Positions 1-5,218 of a stretch of DNA of 5,347 nt are shown here, piece by piece. The notes beneath the pieces are model-generated. The model was given only the letters and a program-made list of their open reading frames with translations. It had not been told where the DNA came from and made no database searches. This DNA comes from Clostridiales bacterium (GTDB lineage Bacteria; Bacillota; Clostridia; Oscillospirales; Oscillospiraceae), in assembly GCA_019422005.1 (NCBI GenBank), contig JAHZEF010000035.1, positions 1 through 5,347 of the forward strand, written 5' to 3'. Every line of letters begins with the position of its first letter. Position 1 is the stretch's first letter. The position numbers and the translations under genes are program-made.

Positions 1-990
1 GATGATGACCTCGCCGTCCTTCACCACGTAGTCGATATCGCGCTTCATCAGGCCGCGGGCCTTCATGGCCTGGTTGATATGGTGGGAGATTGTGGTGTTC
101 TCCACGTCGGCCAGGTTGTCCACCTGGAAAAACTCCTCCGCCTTTTGAATGCCGCGGGCGGTCAGAGAAACGGTACGCTCCTTTTCATCGACGATATAAT
201 CGCAATCCAGATCGTCGGTGGCTTCCTTGCTGTCGGTTTTGGCGAAGACCTGTTTTTTCATCCGGCTGACCAGAAAATCCGCCATCTCATACAGCTTGGA
301 AGAGTCGTCGCCCTTGCCGGAAATAATCAGAGGCGTCCGCGCCTCGTCAATCAGGATGGAGTCCACCTCGTCGACGATTGCGAAGCTGTGCCCGCGCTGG
401 ACCTGCTCGGATTTGTAAATGGCCATGTTGTCCCGCAGATAGTCGAAGCCCAGTTCGTTGTTGGTGCAGTAGGTGATATCGGCGCTGTATGCCTCCCGGC
501 GCTGCTGGCTGGTCAGGCCGTGGATGATCAGGCCCACCTGCAGGCCCATGAAGCGGTATACCTTGCCCATCCACTCCGAGTCGCGCTTGGCGAGGTAATC
601 GTTGACTGTTACGATGTGGACGCCCTTGCCCGCCAGGGCGTTGAGGTAGGCCGGCAGAATGGCCACCAGCGTTTTGCCCTCGCCGGTCTTCATTTCGGCG
701 ATCCGCCCCTGATGGAGCACAATGCCGCCGATGACCTGTACCCGGTAGGGGCGCATGCCCAGAACCCGGTCGGCGGCTTCACGGACGGCGGCAAACGCCT
801 CCGGAAGCAGGTCGTCCAGAGTCTCGCCTTCCTCCAGTCGCTTCCTGAATTCTGCGGTCTTGCCCTTCAGCTGTTCATCTGTCAGCTTCCGGTATTCCGG
901 CTCCAGTGCCATGACCCGGTCCACCAGCGGGTTCATCCTCTTGATTTCACGGTCCGAATGTGAACCGAACAGTTTGTCCAGAAACCCCAT
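1..990 (-). CDS. secA: Protein translocase ATPase subunit SecA, N-terminal 330 residues (partial)
   Basis: SecA is the cytoplasmic motor that pushes unfolded preproteins through the SecYEG channel using ATP. The reading frame is open from the ATG at 990 to the window edge. It begins MGFLDKLFGS and carries the family landmarks: the LGMRPYRVQVIGG region (residues 77-89), Walker A TGEGKT (102-107), the TVNDYLAKRD motif (128-137), NNELGFDYLRDNM (177-189), and Walker B DEVD (207-210) followed by IDEARTPLIISG (214-225). The preprotein cross-linking domain begins after about 225. No frameshift or missing catalytic residue is visible. The start is fixed by an AAAGGTGA ribosome site at 999-1006, 8 nt upstream, and by the conserved N-terminus. 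The remaining C-terminal part (SecA is usually 800-900 residues) lies outside the window. Transcription is divergent from the HAD gene. The identification is essentially certain. Confidence 0.97.
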   Translation of the reverse strand, partial: MGFLDKLFGSHSDREIKRMNPLVDRVMALEPEYRKLTDEQLKGKTAEFRKRLEEGETLDDLLPEAFAAVREAADRVLGMRPYRVQVIGGIVLHQGRIAEMKTGEGKTLVAILPAYLNALAGKGVHIVTVNDYLAKRDSEWMGKVYRFMGLQVGLIIHGLTSQQRREAYSADITYCTNNELGFDYLRDNMAIYKSEQVQRGHSFAIVDEVDSILIDEARTPLIISGKGDDSSKLYEMADFLVSRMKKQVFAKTDSKEATDDLDCDYIVDEKERTVSLTARGIQKAEEFFQVDNLADVENTTISHHINQAMKARGLMKRDIDYVVKDGEVII

Positions 991-1015
991 GATTGTTGTC
1001 ACCTTTCGTTTTGCA

Positions 1016-1031
1016 GTGCCGAAAACGGCAC
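1016..1031 (-). promoter_or_regulatory. Hairpin in the secA 5' leader
   Basis: A perfect 6-bp stem (GTGCCG/CGGCAC) with a TTTT tetraloop on the transcribed strand lies between the predicted transcript start and the secA ribosome site, 9 nt before that site. There is no U-run after it, so it is not an intrinsic terminator. A role in mRNA stability or translation is only possible. Confidence 0.35.
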
Positions 1032-1055
1032 GATGTTCTTCCAAAAATACACATT

Positions 1056-1061
1056 ATTATA
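1056..1061 (-). promoter_or_regulatory. Probable secA promoter, extended -10
   Basis: Read leftward, the sequence is TGC-TATAAT: a perfect -10 box preceded by a TGn extension. The -35 position at 17-bp spacing (1079-1084) reads TTTTCT, a poor match, as is common for extended -10 promoters. The predicted transcript start is near 1049, giving a leader of about 58 nt. Confidence 0.6.
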
Positions 1062-1112
1062 GCACACGGCAGGACATAAGAAAAGAATAATTTGTAAATT
1101 CAGGCTGGTTCC

Positions 1113-1141
1113 TTGCCTTTTCCTCAGAAGGGTGATAAAAT
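1113..1141 (+). promoter_or_regulatory. Probable promoter of the HAD phosphatase gene
   Basis: TTGCCT (1113-1118, 4 of 6 matches to the -35 consensus), a 17-bp spacer and TAAAAT (1136-1141, 5 of 6), with a TGA extension just before the -10. The predicted start is near 1148, about 35 nt before the start codon. It is divergent from the secA promoter. Confidence 0.5.
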
Positions 1142-1183
1142 CATTTTGTTTTTTGCAGGATATCTGCCGCGGGAGGAACAGGT

Positions 1184-2077
1184 ATGGAGATCAGGCTGGT
1201 GGCGGTTGATTTGGACGGTACGCTTTTAAAAAATGACAAATCGCTTTCTGTAAAGACCGCCCGGTCGGTTGCGCATGCGGCCGCCTGCGGCCTGGAAATT
1301 GTGATTGCCACCGGGCGGACTTATCGGGAGTTTTCCTTTCTTCTGGACCAGCTGCCGGCGGTCCGGTATGCGGTGACCTGCACCGGCGCATGCGTCATGG
1401 ACTGCCGCACACAGCGGGAGCTGGCCTGTACGCCGCTGGATGCCGGTATCCTGCGCAGCGCGTGGGATCTGCTGCGGCCGTTTGACGTTCTGTTCGAGGT
1501 GTTTCAGGACGGCGCGATTTATGTGGACGCAGATAAGATGCCGCGGCTGGACTGGTATATGGAGGCGTCCCGCAACCCCGGCCTGCCGGGAACCAGGAGC
1601 GGCAGGGCAATGTTTGGCCAATGGCTGAACAGCCAGACGCGTCCGGTTTCCAAGGTACACATGTTCTTCCGGACCACGGCTGAGCGGAACGCGGCCTGGG
1701 ATGCGCTGCGGGGGATGGATGCGTTCCTCTGCTGTTCCGATGCGGTGGATCTGGAGATCATGGCGCAGGGTGTGGACAAGGGAACCGGGCTTGCGCAGCT
1801 GGCACGGTATCTCGGCCTGGAGCGCAGCCAGATTATGGCGGTCGGGGACAGCGGCAATGACCTGGGTATGCTTCAGTATGCCGGCGTGGCTGCCGTTATG
1901 GCCAACGGCGGCGATGCGCTGCGTTCCCTGGCTGACGTGGTGGCCGGAAGCAACGAGCAGGACGGCGTCGCCGGACTGCTGGACGATTTGACAGAAAACC
2001 GCTTGGTACTGCCGCTGGACAAGCAGCCAGGGGAATCCTCCCATACGGCCCGCCCTGTGGCTGCAGGCTGTGAGTAA
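1184..2077 (+). CDS. Cof-type HAD-superfamily hydrolase (Cof/YidA-like sugar-phosphate phosphatase)
   Basis: This is a soluble Mg2+-dependent phosphatase of the HAD IIB (Cof) class. Members typically dephosphorylate sugar phosphates, FMN or related small metabolites; the substrate cannot be read from sequence. The 297 residues are normal for the family. All four HAD motifs are present: DLDGT with nucleophile Asp9 and acid/base Asp11; Thr43 in IATGR (41-45); Lys199 in GVDKG (motif III); and GDSGND (221-226) with metal ligands Asp222 and Asp226. The variable C2 cap lies between about 80 and 190. The start is supported by GGGAGGA at 1171-1177, 6 nt upstream. The last 25 or so residues after the final motif are polar and look like a non-conserved tail. 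It is monocistronic apart from the tRNA, whose promoter begins 8 nt after the stop. Catalytic competence looks intact. Confidence 0.93.
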   Translation: MEIRLVAVDLDGTLLKNDKSLSVKTARSVAHAAACGLEIVIATGRTYREFSFLLDQLPAVRYAVTCTGACVMDCRTQRELACTPLDAGILRSAWDLLRPFDVLFEVFQDGAIYVDADKMPRLDWYMEASRNPGLPGTRSGRAMFGQWLNSQTRPVSKVHMFFRTTAERNAAWDALRGMDAFLCCSDAVDLEIMAQGVDKGTGLAQLARYLGLERSQIMAVGDSGNDLGMLQYAGVAAVMANGGDALRSLADVVAGSNEQDGVAGLLDDLTENRLVLPLDKQPGESSHTARPVAAGCE

Positions 2078-2085
2078 AAAAACTC

Positions 2086-2114
2086 TTGACAACCGGTTGA
2101 TTGTGTGGTAAATT
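2086..2114 (+). promoter_or_regulatory. Promoter of the initiator tRNA gene
   Basis: A perfect -35 box TTGACA (2086-2091), 17-bp spacer and TAAATT (2109-2114, 4 of 6), with TGG as a TGn extension in front of the -10. The predicted start is near 2121, about 22 nt before the mature tRNA 5' end. It begins 8 bp after the HAD stop codon. Confidence 0.8.
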
Positions 2115-2142
2115 AGATAAGCACTCAAGAGAATATCGATAT

Positions 2143-2219
<77 letters not shown>

Positions 2220-2222
2220 AAA

Positions 2223-2260
2223 AAACCCTGAAATCTCAATGGTTTCGGGGTTTCCTTTTT
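2223..2260 (+). terminator. Intrinsic terminator after tRNA-fMet
   Basis: An 11-bp stem (2223-2233 with 2243-2253, one G-U pair) with a 9-nt loop is followed by CC and TTTTT at 2256-2260. It begins 3 nt after the tRNA CCA. It probably also ends HAD read-through transcripts, because no other terminator lies between 2077 and here. Confidence 0.85.
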
Positions 2261-2299
2261 GCCTTGTTGCAATTTGCAATTGGAACACCCGGAGAGTTT

Positions 2300-2578
2300 A
2301 TGGACTTCAATTCGATGGAAACAGCAGAATTATACTGCCTGTGTGATGCAGAAACGGTGCACGGTAGTTTCAGATTGATTTGCACGAAAATTACAATATC
2401 AATCATTTCGCATAGTACGGTTCATTTTTGTGAAAAATTCGGTAGCTCGATATCAATAAATTTTGGTTGGGATTGTGTCCCGTTTAATTTGGCGCCATCC
2501 TGTACTGGTGAGATATTATTTGAATGCCAGAAAAGAAAATTGAGGTACTTCTCTGATATTGCGTGTCTGGTATTATAA
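2300..2578 (+). CDS. Hypothetical protein, 92 residues, in an AT-rich island (doubtful)
   Basis: I do not recognise this protein. The ATG at 2300 has GGAG at 2291-2294, 5 nt upstream; the frame extends back in phase to a TTG at 2264, which is less likely as the start. The product begins MDFNSMETAELYCLCD, has six cysteines, no signal peptide, no membrane segment and a basic patch (QKRKLR) near the C-terminus. In favour of a real or recently real gene: the stretch is much richer in A+T than its neighbours, where stops should be frequent, yet the frame stays open. Against: no convincing promoter, no conserved motif, and an isolated position behind a tRNA terminator. It could be a small horizontally acquired gene, a fragment of one, or chance. 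Confidence 0.3.
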   Translation: MDFNSMETAELYCLCDAETVHGSFRLICTKITISIISHSTVHFCEKFGSSISINFGWDCVPFNLAPSCTGEILFECQKRKLRYFSDIACLVL

Positions 2579-2657
2579 AGATGATAGGGTTTTCTCTGAT
2601 TTTTAAGCAGCGGCTTTTAGAATGACCTAAAGCATGACCCATATGGGCTGAGGGACG
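2579..2657. other. Intergenic spacer with two small inverted repeats
   Basis: No gene is seen here. An imperfect hairpin (2613-2620 with 2627-2633, one bulged T) and the 10-bp palindrome CCCATATGGG (2638-2647) lie between the doubtful ORF and the tRNA-like segment. Neither has a U-run, and the first is too weak to call a terminator. Base composition moves back from AT-rich to balanced here. Confidence 0.3.
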
Positions 2658-2724
2658 GGCAGAAACAGGGAATTGGAACAGGTTGGAGCAGATGCCATCG
2701 GTTTCAATCCGGCTTCTGTGACTA
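2658..2724 (+). pseudogene. tRNA-like remnant (degenerate, probably non-functional)
   Basis: The segment has tRNA ends but not a full cloverleaf. GGCAGAA (2658-2664) can pair with TTCTGTG (2714-2720): five Watson-Crick pairs, one G-T, and a G-G mismatch at position 1. Next to it is a T-arm-like ATCGG-TTTCAAT-CCGGC (2697-2713) with four of five pairs, and the end ACTA resembles a decayed ACCA. Its last 28 bases (2697-2724) match the tRNA-fMet 3' end at 20 positions without gaps, and most differences are transitions. It is about 10 nt too short, I find no credible anticodon arm, and the T loop lacks the usual C56 and purine 57. A strong hairpin follows 2 nt later, as after a real tRNA. Alternatives are the end of an old insertion at the tRNA, a small RNA, or chance. 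Confidence 0.3.
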
Positions 2725-2726
2725 TG

Positions 2727-2763
2727 AACCCACCGTATTTTAGAGAAATACGGTGGGTTTTCT
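2727..2763 (+). terminator. Strong hairpin, probable terminator with a weak U-run
   Basis: A perfect 14-bp stem (2727-2740 with 2746-2759) with a 5-nt TAGAG loop. On the + strand the stem runs into TTTTCT, a short and interrupted U-run; on the - strand nothing U-rich follows. Termination of + strand transcription through the tRNA-like segment is the likely role. Confidence 0.6.
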
Positions 2764-2940
2764 GCGGCTTTGCAGGAAGTAGACTATCCTGTCCGGCGTC
2801 TTTGCCAGAAAGTTTCCCGATCATGCGGTATGGTATTTGGGATTCAAAGCGTGATCGGCTGTATTGGCAGGATTGGGCCTGTTGCTTCCGCTCTGTCTGG
2901 ATTTTTACATTTGCAACCGTCGAACCAGCTGCGAAGGCAG
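2764..2940. other. Intergenic stretch without a convincing gene
   Basis: Short frames exist on the + strand but have no ribosome site, no recognisable domain, and run through hairpins. The one structural signal is an inverted repeat, CCGATCATGC (2817-2826) and GCGTGATCGG (2849-2858), which can form a 10-bp stem with one G-T pair and a 22-nt loop. I see no promoter or mobile-element end. The stretch ends at the A-run of the SLH terminator. Confidence 0.4.
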
Positions 2941-2975
2941 AAAAAAAGCTAGTCAGAGAGTACTCCCTGACTAGC
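2941..2975 (-). terminator. Intrinsic terminator of the SLH gene
   Basis: Read leftward, a perfect 9-bp stem GCTAGTCAG/CTGACTAGC (2967-2975 with 2948-2956) with a 10-nt loop is followed directly by seven T (2947-2941). It lies 19 nt after the SLH stop codon and is the clearest terminator in the window. Confidence 0.93.
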
Positions 2976-2994
2976 CTTGTATCCTGCGTTCCGG

Positions 2995-3642
2995 TCAGCC
3001 CGCAAATGTATTGCAGAAACGGTACAGAATTTCAGCCGCCTCGCAGCGCAGTGCGCGGCCCTTCGGATCCAGGACGCTGCCGCCCTTGCCGTTCACGAGG
3101 CTGTTTGCATTGGCCCGCGACATTGCAGGCCCGGCGTAGCCGCTGATATTGCCTGCGTCGCTGTAGCCCGACAAATCGGCTGTTTTTGTCAAGTCATAGC
3201 CTTTATACGAGGCATAGCGGTACAGGATTGCCGCCATTTGCTCACGCGTGACGGGATCGTCCGGTCCAAACGTGTCCTTGTCGTATCCTCCGACAATGTT
3301 GTGAGCTGCAGCCCAAGCGACTGCGTTCCCATAGTATGCGTTTGCGTTTACGTCGCCAAACGGGCAACGGCCGTCCGCTGCCGGTTCATGCTCCAGCCGA
3401 TAGAGGATGGTTACAATCATTCCCCTTGTGGTTGTCAGATATGGGCTGAACTGATCCGGCGACGTTCCCTGCATCAGGCCGTTCTCATAGACAAATTTTG
3501 CGCCGTTATAGAACCAGTCGCTTGAAGATATGCCCCAAACAAACACTATGACGGCGTTCGTTCTGCCGGAACCGGCCGCACCGCTTCTGCGGCAGACGGG
3601 GCGGGCAGCGCATGCTGCCGCGCGCGGCAGCATGGCGGTCAC
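2995..3642 (-). CDS. Three-repeat SLH module, C-terminal fragment of a surface protein (probable gene remnant)
   Basis: SLH repeats anchor surface proteins to secondary cell-wall polymers of Gram-positive bacteria and normally sit in threes at one end of exported proteins. Three are visible: SDWFYNGAKFVYENGLMQG to TILYRL (about 39-83), FGDVNANAYYGNAVAWAAA to TREQMAAILYRYA (about 95-144), and DLSGYSDAGNISGYAGPAM to EAAEILYRFC (about 156-210). The end, NTFAG at the stop, looks native, and a strong terminator follows. The front is abnormal: the first 33 residues are Ala/Arg/Cys-rich with no signal peptide, and the only available upstream start is a GTG at 3642 overlapping the TetR stop (GTGA), with no ribosome site of its own. 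An alternative GTG at 3546 also lacks one. Without export the module could not work, so the likely explanation is loss of the 5' part by rearrangement. The third repeat has Cys200 where these repeats usually have Ala. Domain identity is sure; expression is doubtful. Confidence 0.75.
   Translation of the reverse strand: MTAMLPRAAACAARPVCRRSGAAGSGRTNAVIVFVWGISSSDWFYNGAKFVYENGLMQGTSPDQFSPYLTTTRGMIVTILYRLEHEPAADGRCPFGDVNANAYYGNAVAWAAAHNIVGGYDKDTFGPDDPVTREQMAAILYRYASYKGYDLTKTADLSGYSDAGNISGYAGPAMSRANANSLVNGKGGSVLDPKGRALRCEAAEILYRFCNTFAG
3562..3596 (-). repeat. Small GC-rich inverted repeat upstream of the SLH module
   Basis: TCTGCCG (3562-3568) and CGGCAGA (3590-3596) form a 7-bp stem around a 21-nt GC-rich loop. 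Together with the palindrome at 3611-3634 it makes this roughly 75-bp stretch dense in hairpins, at the point where recognisable SLH coding sequence begins (about 3543). Confidence 0.4.
3611..3634. repeat. Perfect 24-bp palindrome, possible tetR terminator hairpin
   Basis: The two halves are exact inverted repeats (12 bp each, outer CATGCTGCC, centre CGCGCG) with no spacer, lying 4 bp beyond the TetR stop codon. As RNA it would fold to a very stable hairpin of about 10 bp. No U-run follows on either strand, so classic intrinsic termination is not supported. It could stabilise the tetR mRNA 3' end, stall polymerase, or be a rearrangement-prone site. Confidence 0.6.
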
Positions 3643-4256
3643 GGCGCCATCAGCTTCAGCCAGCCAGCGGTATAAAAATCCCGAAGCTGCTCCACGTAGT
3701 GCATCGCCTGCTCATAGGGGATATCGTGGATTACCACTTCAAAGATGCCGTTGAACATGCCACTGGCGAGGATATGGCACATCTGCCGGTCCAGCTCCGG
3801 GACGTCCCGCCCCAGGCGGCGGAGCACCCCGATATATTGCAGGGTGGCGTCCACTTCGACTTCCACCATGTGATGGACAAACTGCGCATAGCAAGTGCCT
3901 TCGGCCCGGCTGAGCAGCAGCTTGACCGGCGTCCGGTGCTGACAGATATATCCCACCATCCACTGGAGATATTCGCTGGATTCCCGGCCCATATGGCTCG
4001 GCTGCTCGGCTTCCGGCAATTGGGCGAAACCCGTCTGGCAGACCATAAAGCGTCCCATCAGGGCAGCGGCATGAGGCTCTACAATGGATGCGAACAGAGC
4101 GTCTTTGCTGGAGAAATAACCGTAAAACGCCCCGGTGGTTACGCCGGCCTGCTTTACAATCTGCCGGAGCGACGCTCCGTGAAAGCCCTTTTCCAGAAAT
4201 TCGTCCACAGCCGCCAGCTGAATTCTTTCCAATGTACCCGATGCGCTTTCCTGCAT
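3639..4256 (-). CDS. TetR/AcrR-family transcriptional regulator
   Basis: This is a dimeric DNA-binding repressor of 205 residues, a typical size. The N-terminal helix-turn-helix covers about residues 8-55: TLERIQLAAVDEFLEKGF, then SLRQIVKQAGVTTGAFYGYFSSKDALF, the family signature with recognition helix near TTGAFYGYF (40-48). The C-terminal part (about 60-205) is the divergent ligand-binding and dimer domain, so the inducer cannot be predicted. The start at 4256 (MQESASGTLERI) is chosen because GGAGG (4262-4266) lies 5 nt upstream; the in-phase ATG at 4268 overlaps that site, and longer extensions run into the promoter. The gene has its own good promoter with a possible self-operator. The usual partner (an efflux pump or enzyme operon) is not next to it: an SLH fragment lies downstream and an ANTAR gene upstream, both on the same strand, so its targets are unknown. 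Confidence 0.92.
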   Translation of the reverse strand: MQESASGTLERIQLAAVDEFLEKGFHGASLRQIVKQAGVTTGAFYGYFSSKDALFASIVEPHAAALMGRFMVCQTGFAQLPEAEQPSHMGRESSEYLQWMVGYICQHRTPVKLLLSRAEGTCYAQFVHHMVEVEVDATLQYIGVLRRLGRDVPELDRQMCHILASGMFNGIFEVVIHDIPYEQAMHYVEQLRDFYTAGWLKLMAP

Positions 4257-4280
4257 AACGGCCTCCATACAGCATTTCTG

Positions 4281-4300
4281 TGTAACAATGTTATAATACA
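4281..4300. promoter_or_regulatory. Candidate TetR self-operator
   Basis: TAACA-A-TGTTA (4283-4293) is a perfect inverted repeat around one base. It lies inside a 20-bp element with outer TGTA/TACA ends (4281-4300), covering the -10 box and predicted transcript start of tetR. TetR-family repressors commonly bind 15-20 bp palindromes at their own promoter. The assignment rests only on position and symmetry. Confidence 0.35.
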
Positions 4301-4321
4301 CGAACCCGCGGCGTCCGTCAA
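4293..4321 (-). promoter_or_regulatory. Promoter of the TetR-family gene
   Basis: Read leftward: TTGACG (4321-4316, 5 of 6), 17-bp spacer, TATTAT (4298-4293, 5 of 6). The predicted start is near 4286, giving a leader of about 30 nt that contains the GGAGG ribosome site. It is one of the two best promoters in the window. Confidence 0.8.
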
Positions 4322-4601
4322 GCGTACAACGCTTTTGCGGATAAAAAAATATGGCTGCTTTGACGCCGCCGCGGATGCGGAAGCAATCCCGCCTGCGGCG
4401 GGGCTGCTGGCAGGGCCGGAACCGTCCGGAGTTCCGGCCGGCTTTAAGACGGCGCGGGACAAGCCCGCTGCGTAAGGGCATGCCCTCCCGTTCAGAGCTT
4501 CCCGCCTGCCGCGCCGGTCCTGCGGCCCGTCCGGCAGCCTACCGGCTGCAGAGGTGGGGGACGGTTCCGGCTCCCCCGGCAGGCCGTCCGGCGCAGCCGC
4601 C
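4322..4601 (-). other. GC-rich, hairpin-dense 3' untranslated region / gap between ANTAR gene and tetR
   Basis: No gene is supported here; the frames present lack ribosome sites and domains. It holds several potential hairpins: GGGGGA/TCCCCC (4556-4561 with 4572-4577), the palindrome AGGGCATGCCCT (4475-4486), GCGGG/CCCGC near 4456-4468, a 9-bp stem GGCCGGAAC/GTTCCGGCC (4414-4422 with 4431-4439), and CCCGCC/GGCGGG (4388-4393 with 4397-4402). The 8-mer CCGTCCGG occurs three times (4422, 4527, 4584). Seven T on the - strand (4349-4343) could end ANTAR transcripts, but no stem abuts them, so I do not call a defined terminator. Confidence 0.45.
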
Positions 4602-5189
4602 TTAATCCCTGTAGGTTTTGATGATATTCTCCGCCATTTCACGCTTGGAAATCCGCAGATCCATGGCCTGGCGTTCGATATACCGGTGGGCGTCGGCTTC
4701 CGTCATGGAGAGGCATTCGATGAGCAGCCATTTGGCCCGGTTGACCAGGCGGATCTCTTCGATTTTCTTCTCCACCGATACCTGCTTTTCCTCCATTCGG
4801 CGCAGCCGCTCCCTTGTGGCGCACAGCACCTGCAGGCTCTGGGAGAGCGTTTGCCGTGTGACGGGCTTTGGAAGCGTCAGCACGCCCTGCTCCACCACTC
4901 TGGCGTAGACGTCGTTGTACAGCTCGCTTTTGACCAGGAGCATCACACCGGCGCTGCTGCCGCTGCAGATACTGGCGGCCAGCTGCATCCCGAAATCGTC
5001 CGGCAGGGGCGCGTTGACCACAACAATGTCATAGGCGCTGTCCAGCAGCTTCCGCTGTGCCTCAGCGACGCTCTTTGCGGTCTGAACCGGCCAGTAGTCG
5101 GTGGGGGGAAGCAGCGGTATGACGGAGGTATTGAATTTTTCGGATGCGGAAACAAGCAGGACACTGTAAGTCCGTTCCTGAAACACCAT
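4602..5189 (-). CDS. ANTAR-domain regulator, NitR-like, with a degenerate receiver
   Basis: ANTAR proteins bind paired hexaloop hairpins in nascent leader RNA and prevent transcription termination. The 195 residues read as a receiver-like domain (about 7-122), a charged linker likely to be coiled coil (about 125-148), and an ANTAR three-helix domain (about 139-191) with RAKWLLIECLSMTEADAHRYIERQAMD (151-177) and the closing helix KREMAENII. Receiver Lys108 (LPKP) is present, but the phospho-acceptor position in DIVVVNAPLPDD (54-65) is Asn59 instead of Asp, so control by phosphorylation looks unlikely. GGAGGG at 5196-5201, 6 nt upstream, fixes the start. It follows the glutamine synthetase stop by 29 bp on the same strand, hence probably one operon. 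Clostridial glnA is known to be followed by the ANTAR antiterminator NitR, which suits a nitrogen-control role here. RNA targets, expected upstream of glnA, lie outside the window. Confidence 0.9.
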   Translation of the reverse strand: MVFQERTYSVLLVSASEKFNTSVIPLLPPTDYWPVQTAKSVAEAQRKLLDSAYDIVVVNAPLPDDFGMQLAASICSGSSAGVMLLVKSELYNDVYARVVEQGVLTLPKPVTRQTLSQSLQVLCATRERLRRMEEKQVSVEKKIEEIRLVNRAKWLLIECLSMTEADAHRYIERQAMDLRISKREMAENIIKTYRD

Positions 5190-5218
5190 GCCGCGCCCTC
5201 CCTCCTCTCAGACGGCTG

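Noticed and set aside
79..963. 294-codon frame on the + strand opposite secA
   Set aside because: secA is certain on the other strand; this frame has no ribosome site or recognisable domain.
2072..2085. GAGT/ACTC mini-hairpin around the HAD stop as a terminator
   Set aside because: Only 4 bp with an A-rich loop and no U-run; too weak to terminate transcription.
2267..2279. TTGCAA-T-TTGCAA palindrome just after the tRNA terminator
   Set aside because: Short and AT-rich; expected by chance in such DNA, with no promoter beside it.
2701..2710. GTTTCAATCC, resembling the end of some type I/III CRISPR repeats
   Set aside because: It occurs once, with no repeat-spacer pattern and no cas genes nearby; the tRNA-like context explains it better.
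2770..2952. 60-codon + strand frame with a mildly hydrophobic middle
   Set aside because: No ribosome site, no promoter, and it ends in the A-run of the SLH terminator; chance is the simpler explanation.
2673..3146. 157-codon + strand frame across 2673-3146
   Set aside because: It passes through two strong hairpins and overlaps the SLH coding region on the other strand, with no ribosome site and no domain.
4343..4402. Intrinsic terminator of the ANTAR gene using the seven-T run at 4349-4343
   Set aside because: The nearest good hairpin (4388-4402) is about 40 nt before the T-run on the - strand, so the parts are not adjacent as required.
4257..4481. Longer N-terminus for the TetR protein (75 extra residues)
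   Set aside because: The extension is Arg/Pro-rich, covers the tetR promoter and ribosome site, and precedes the normal family N-terminus.
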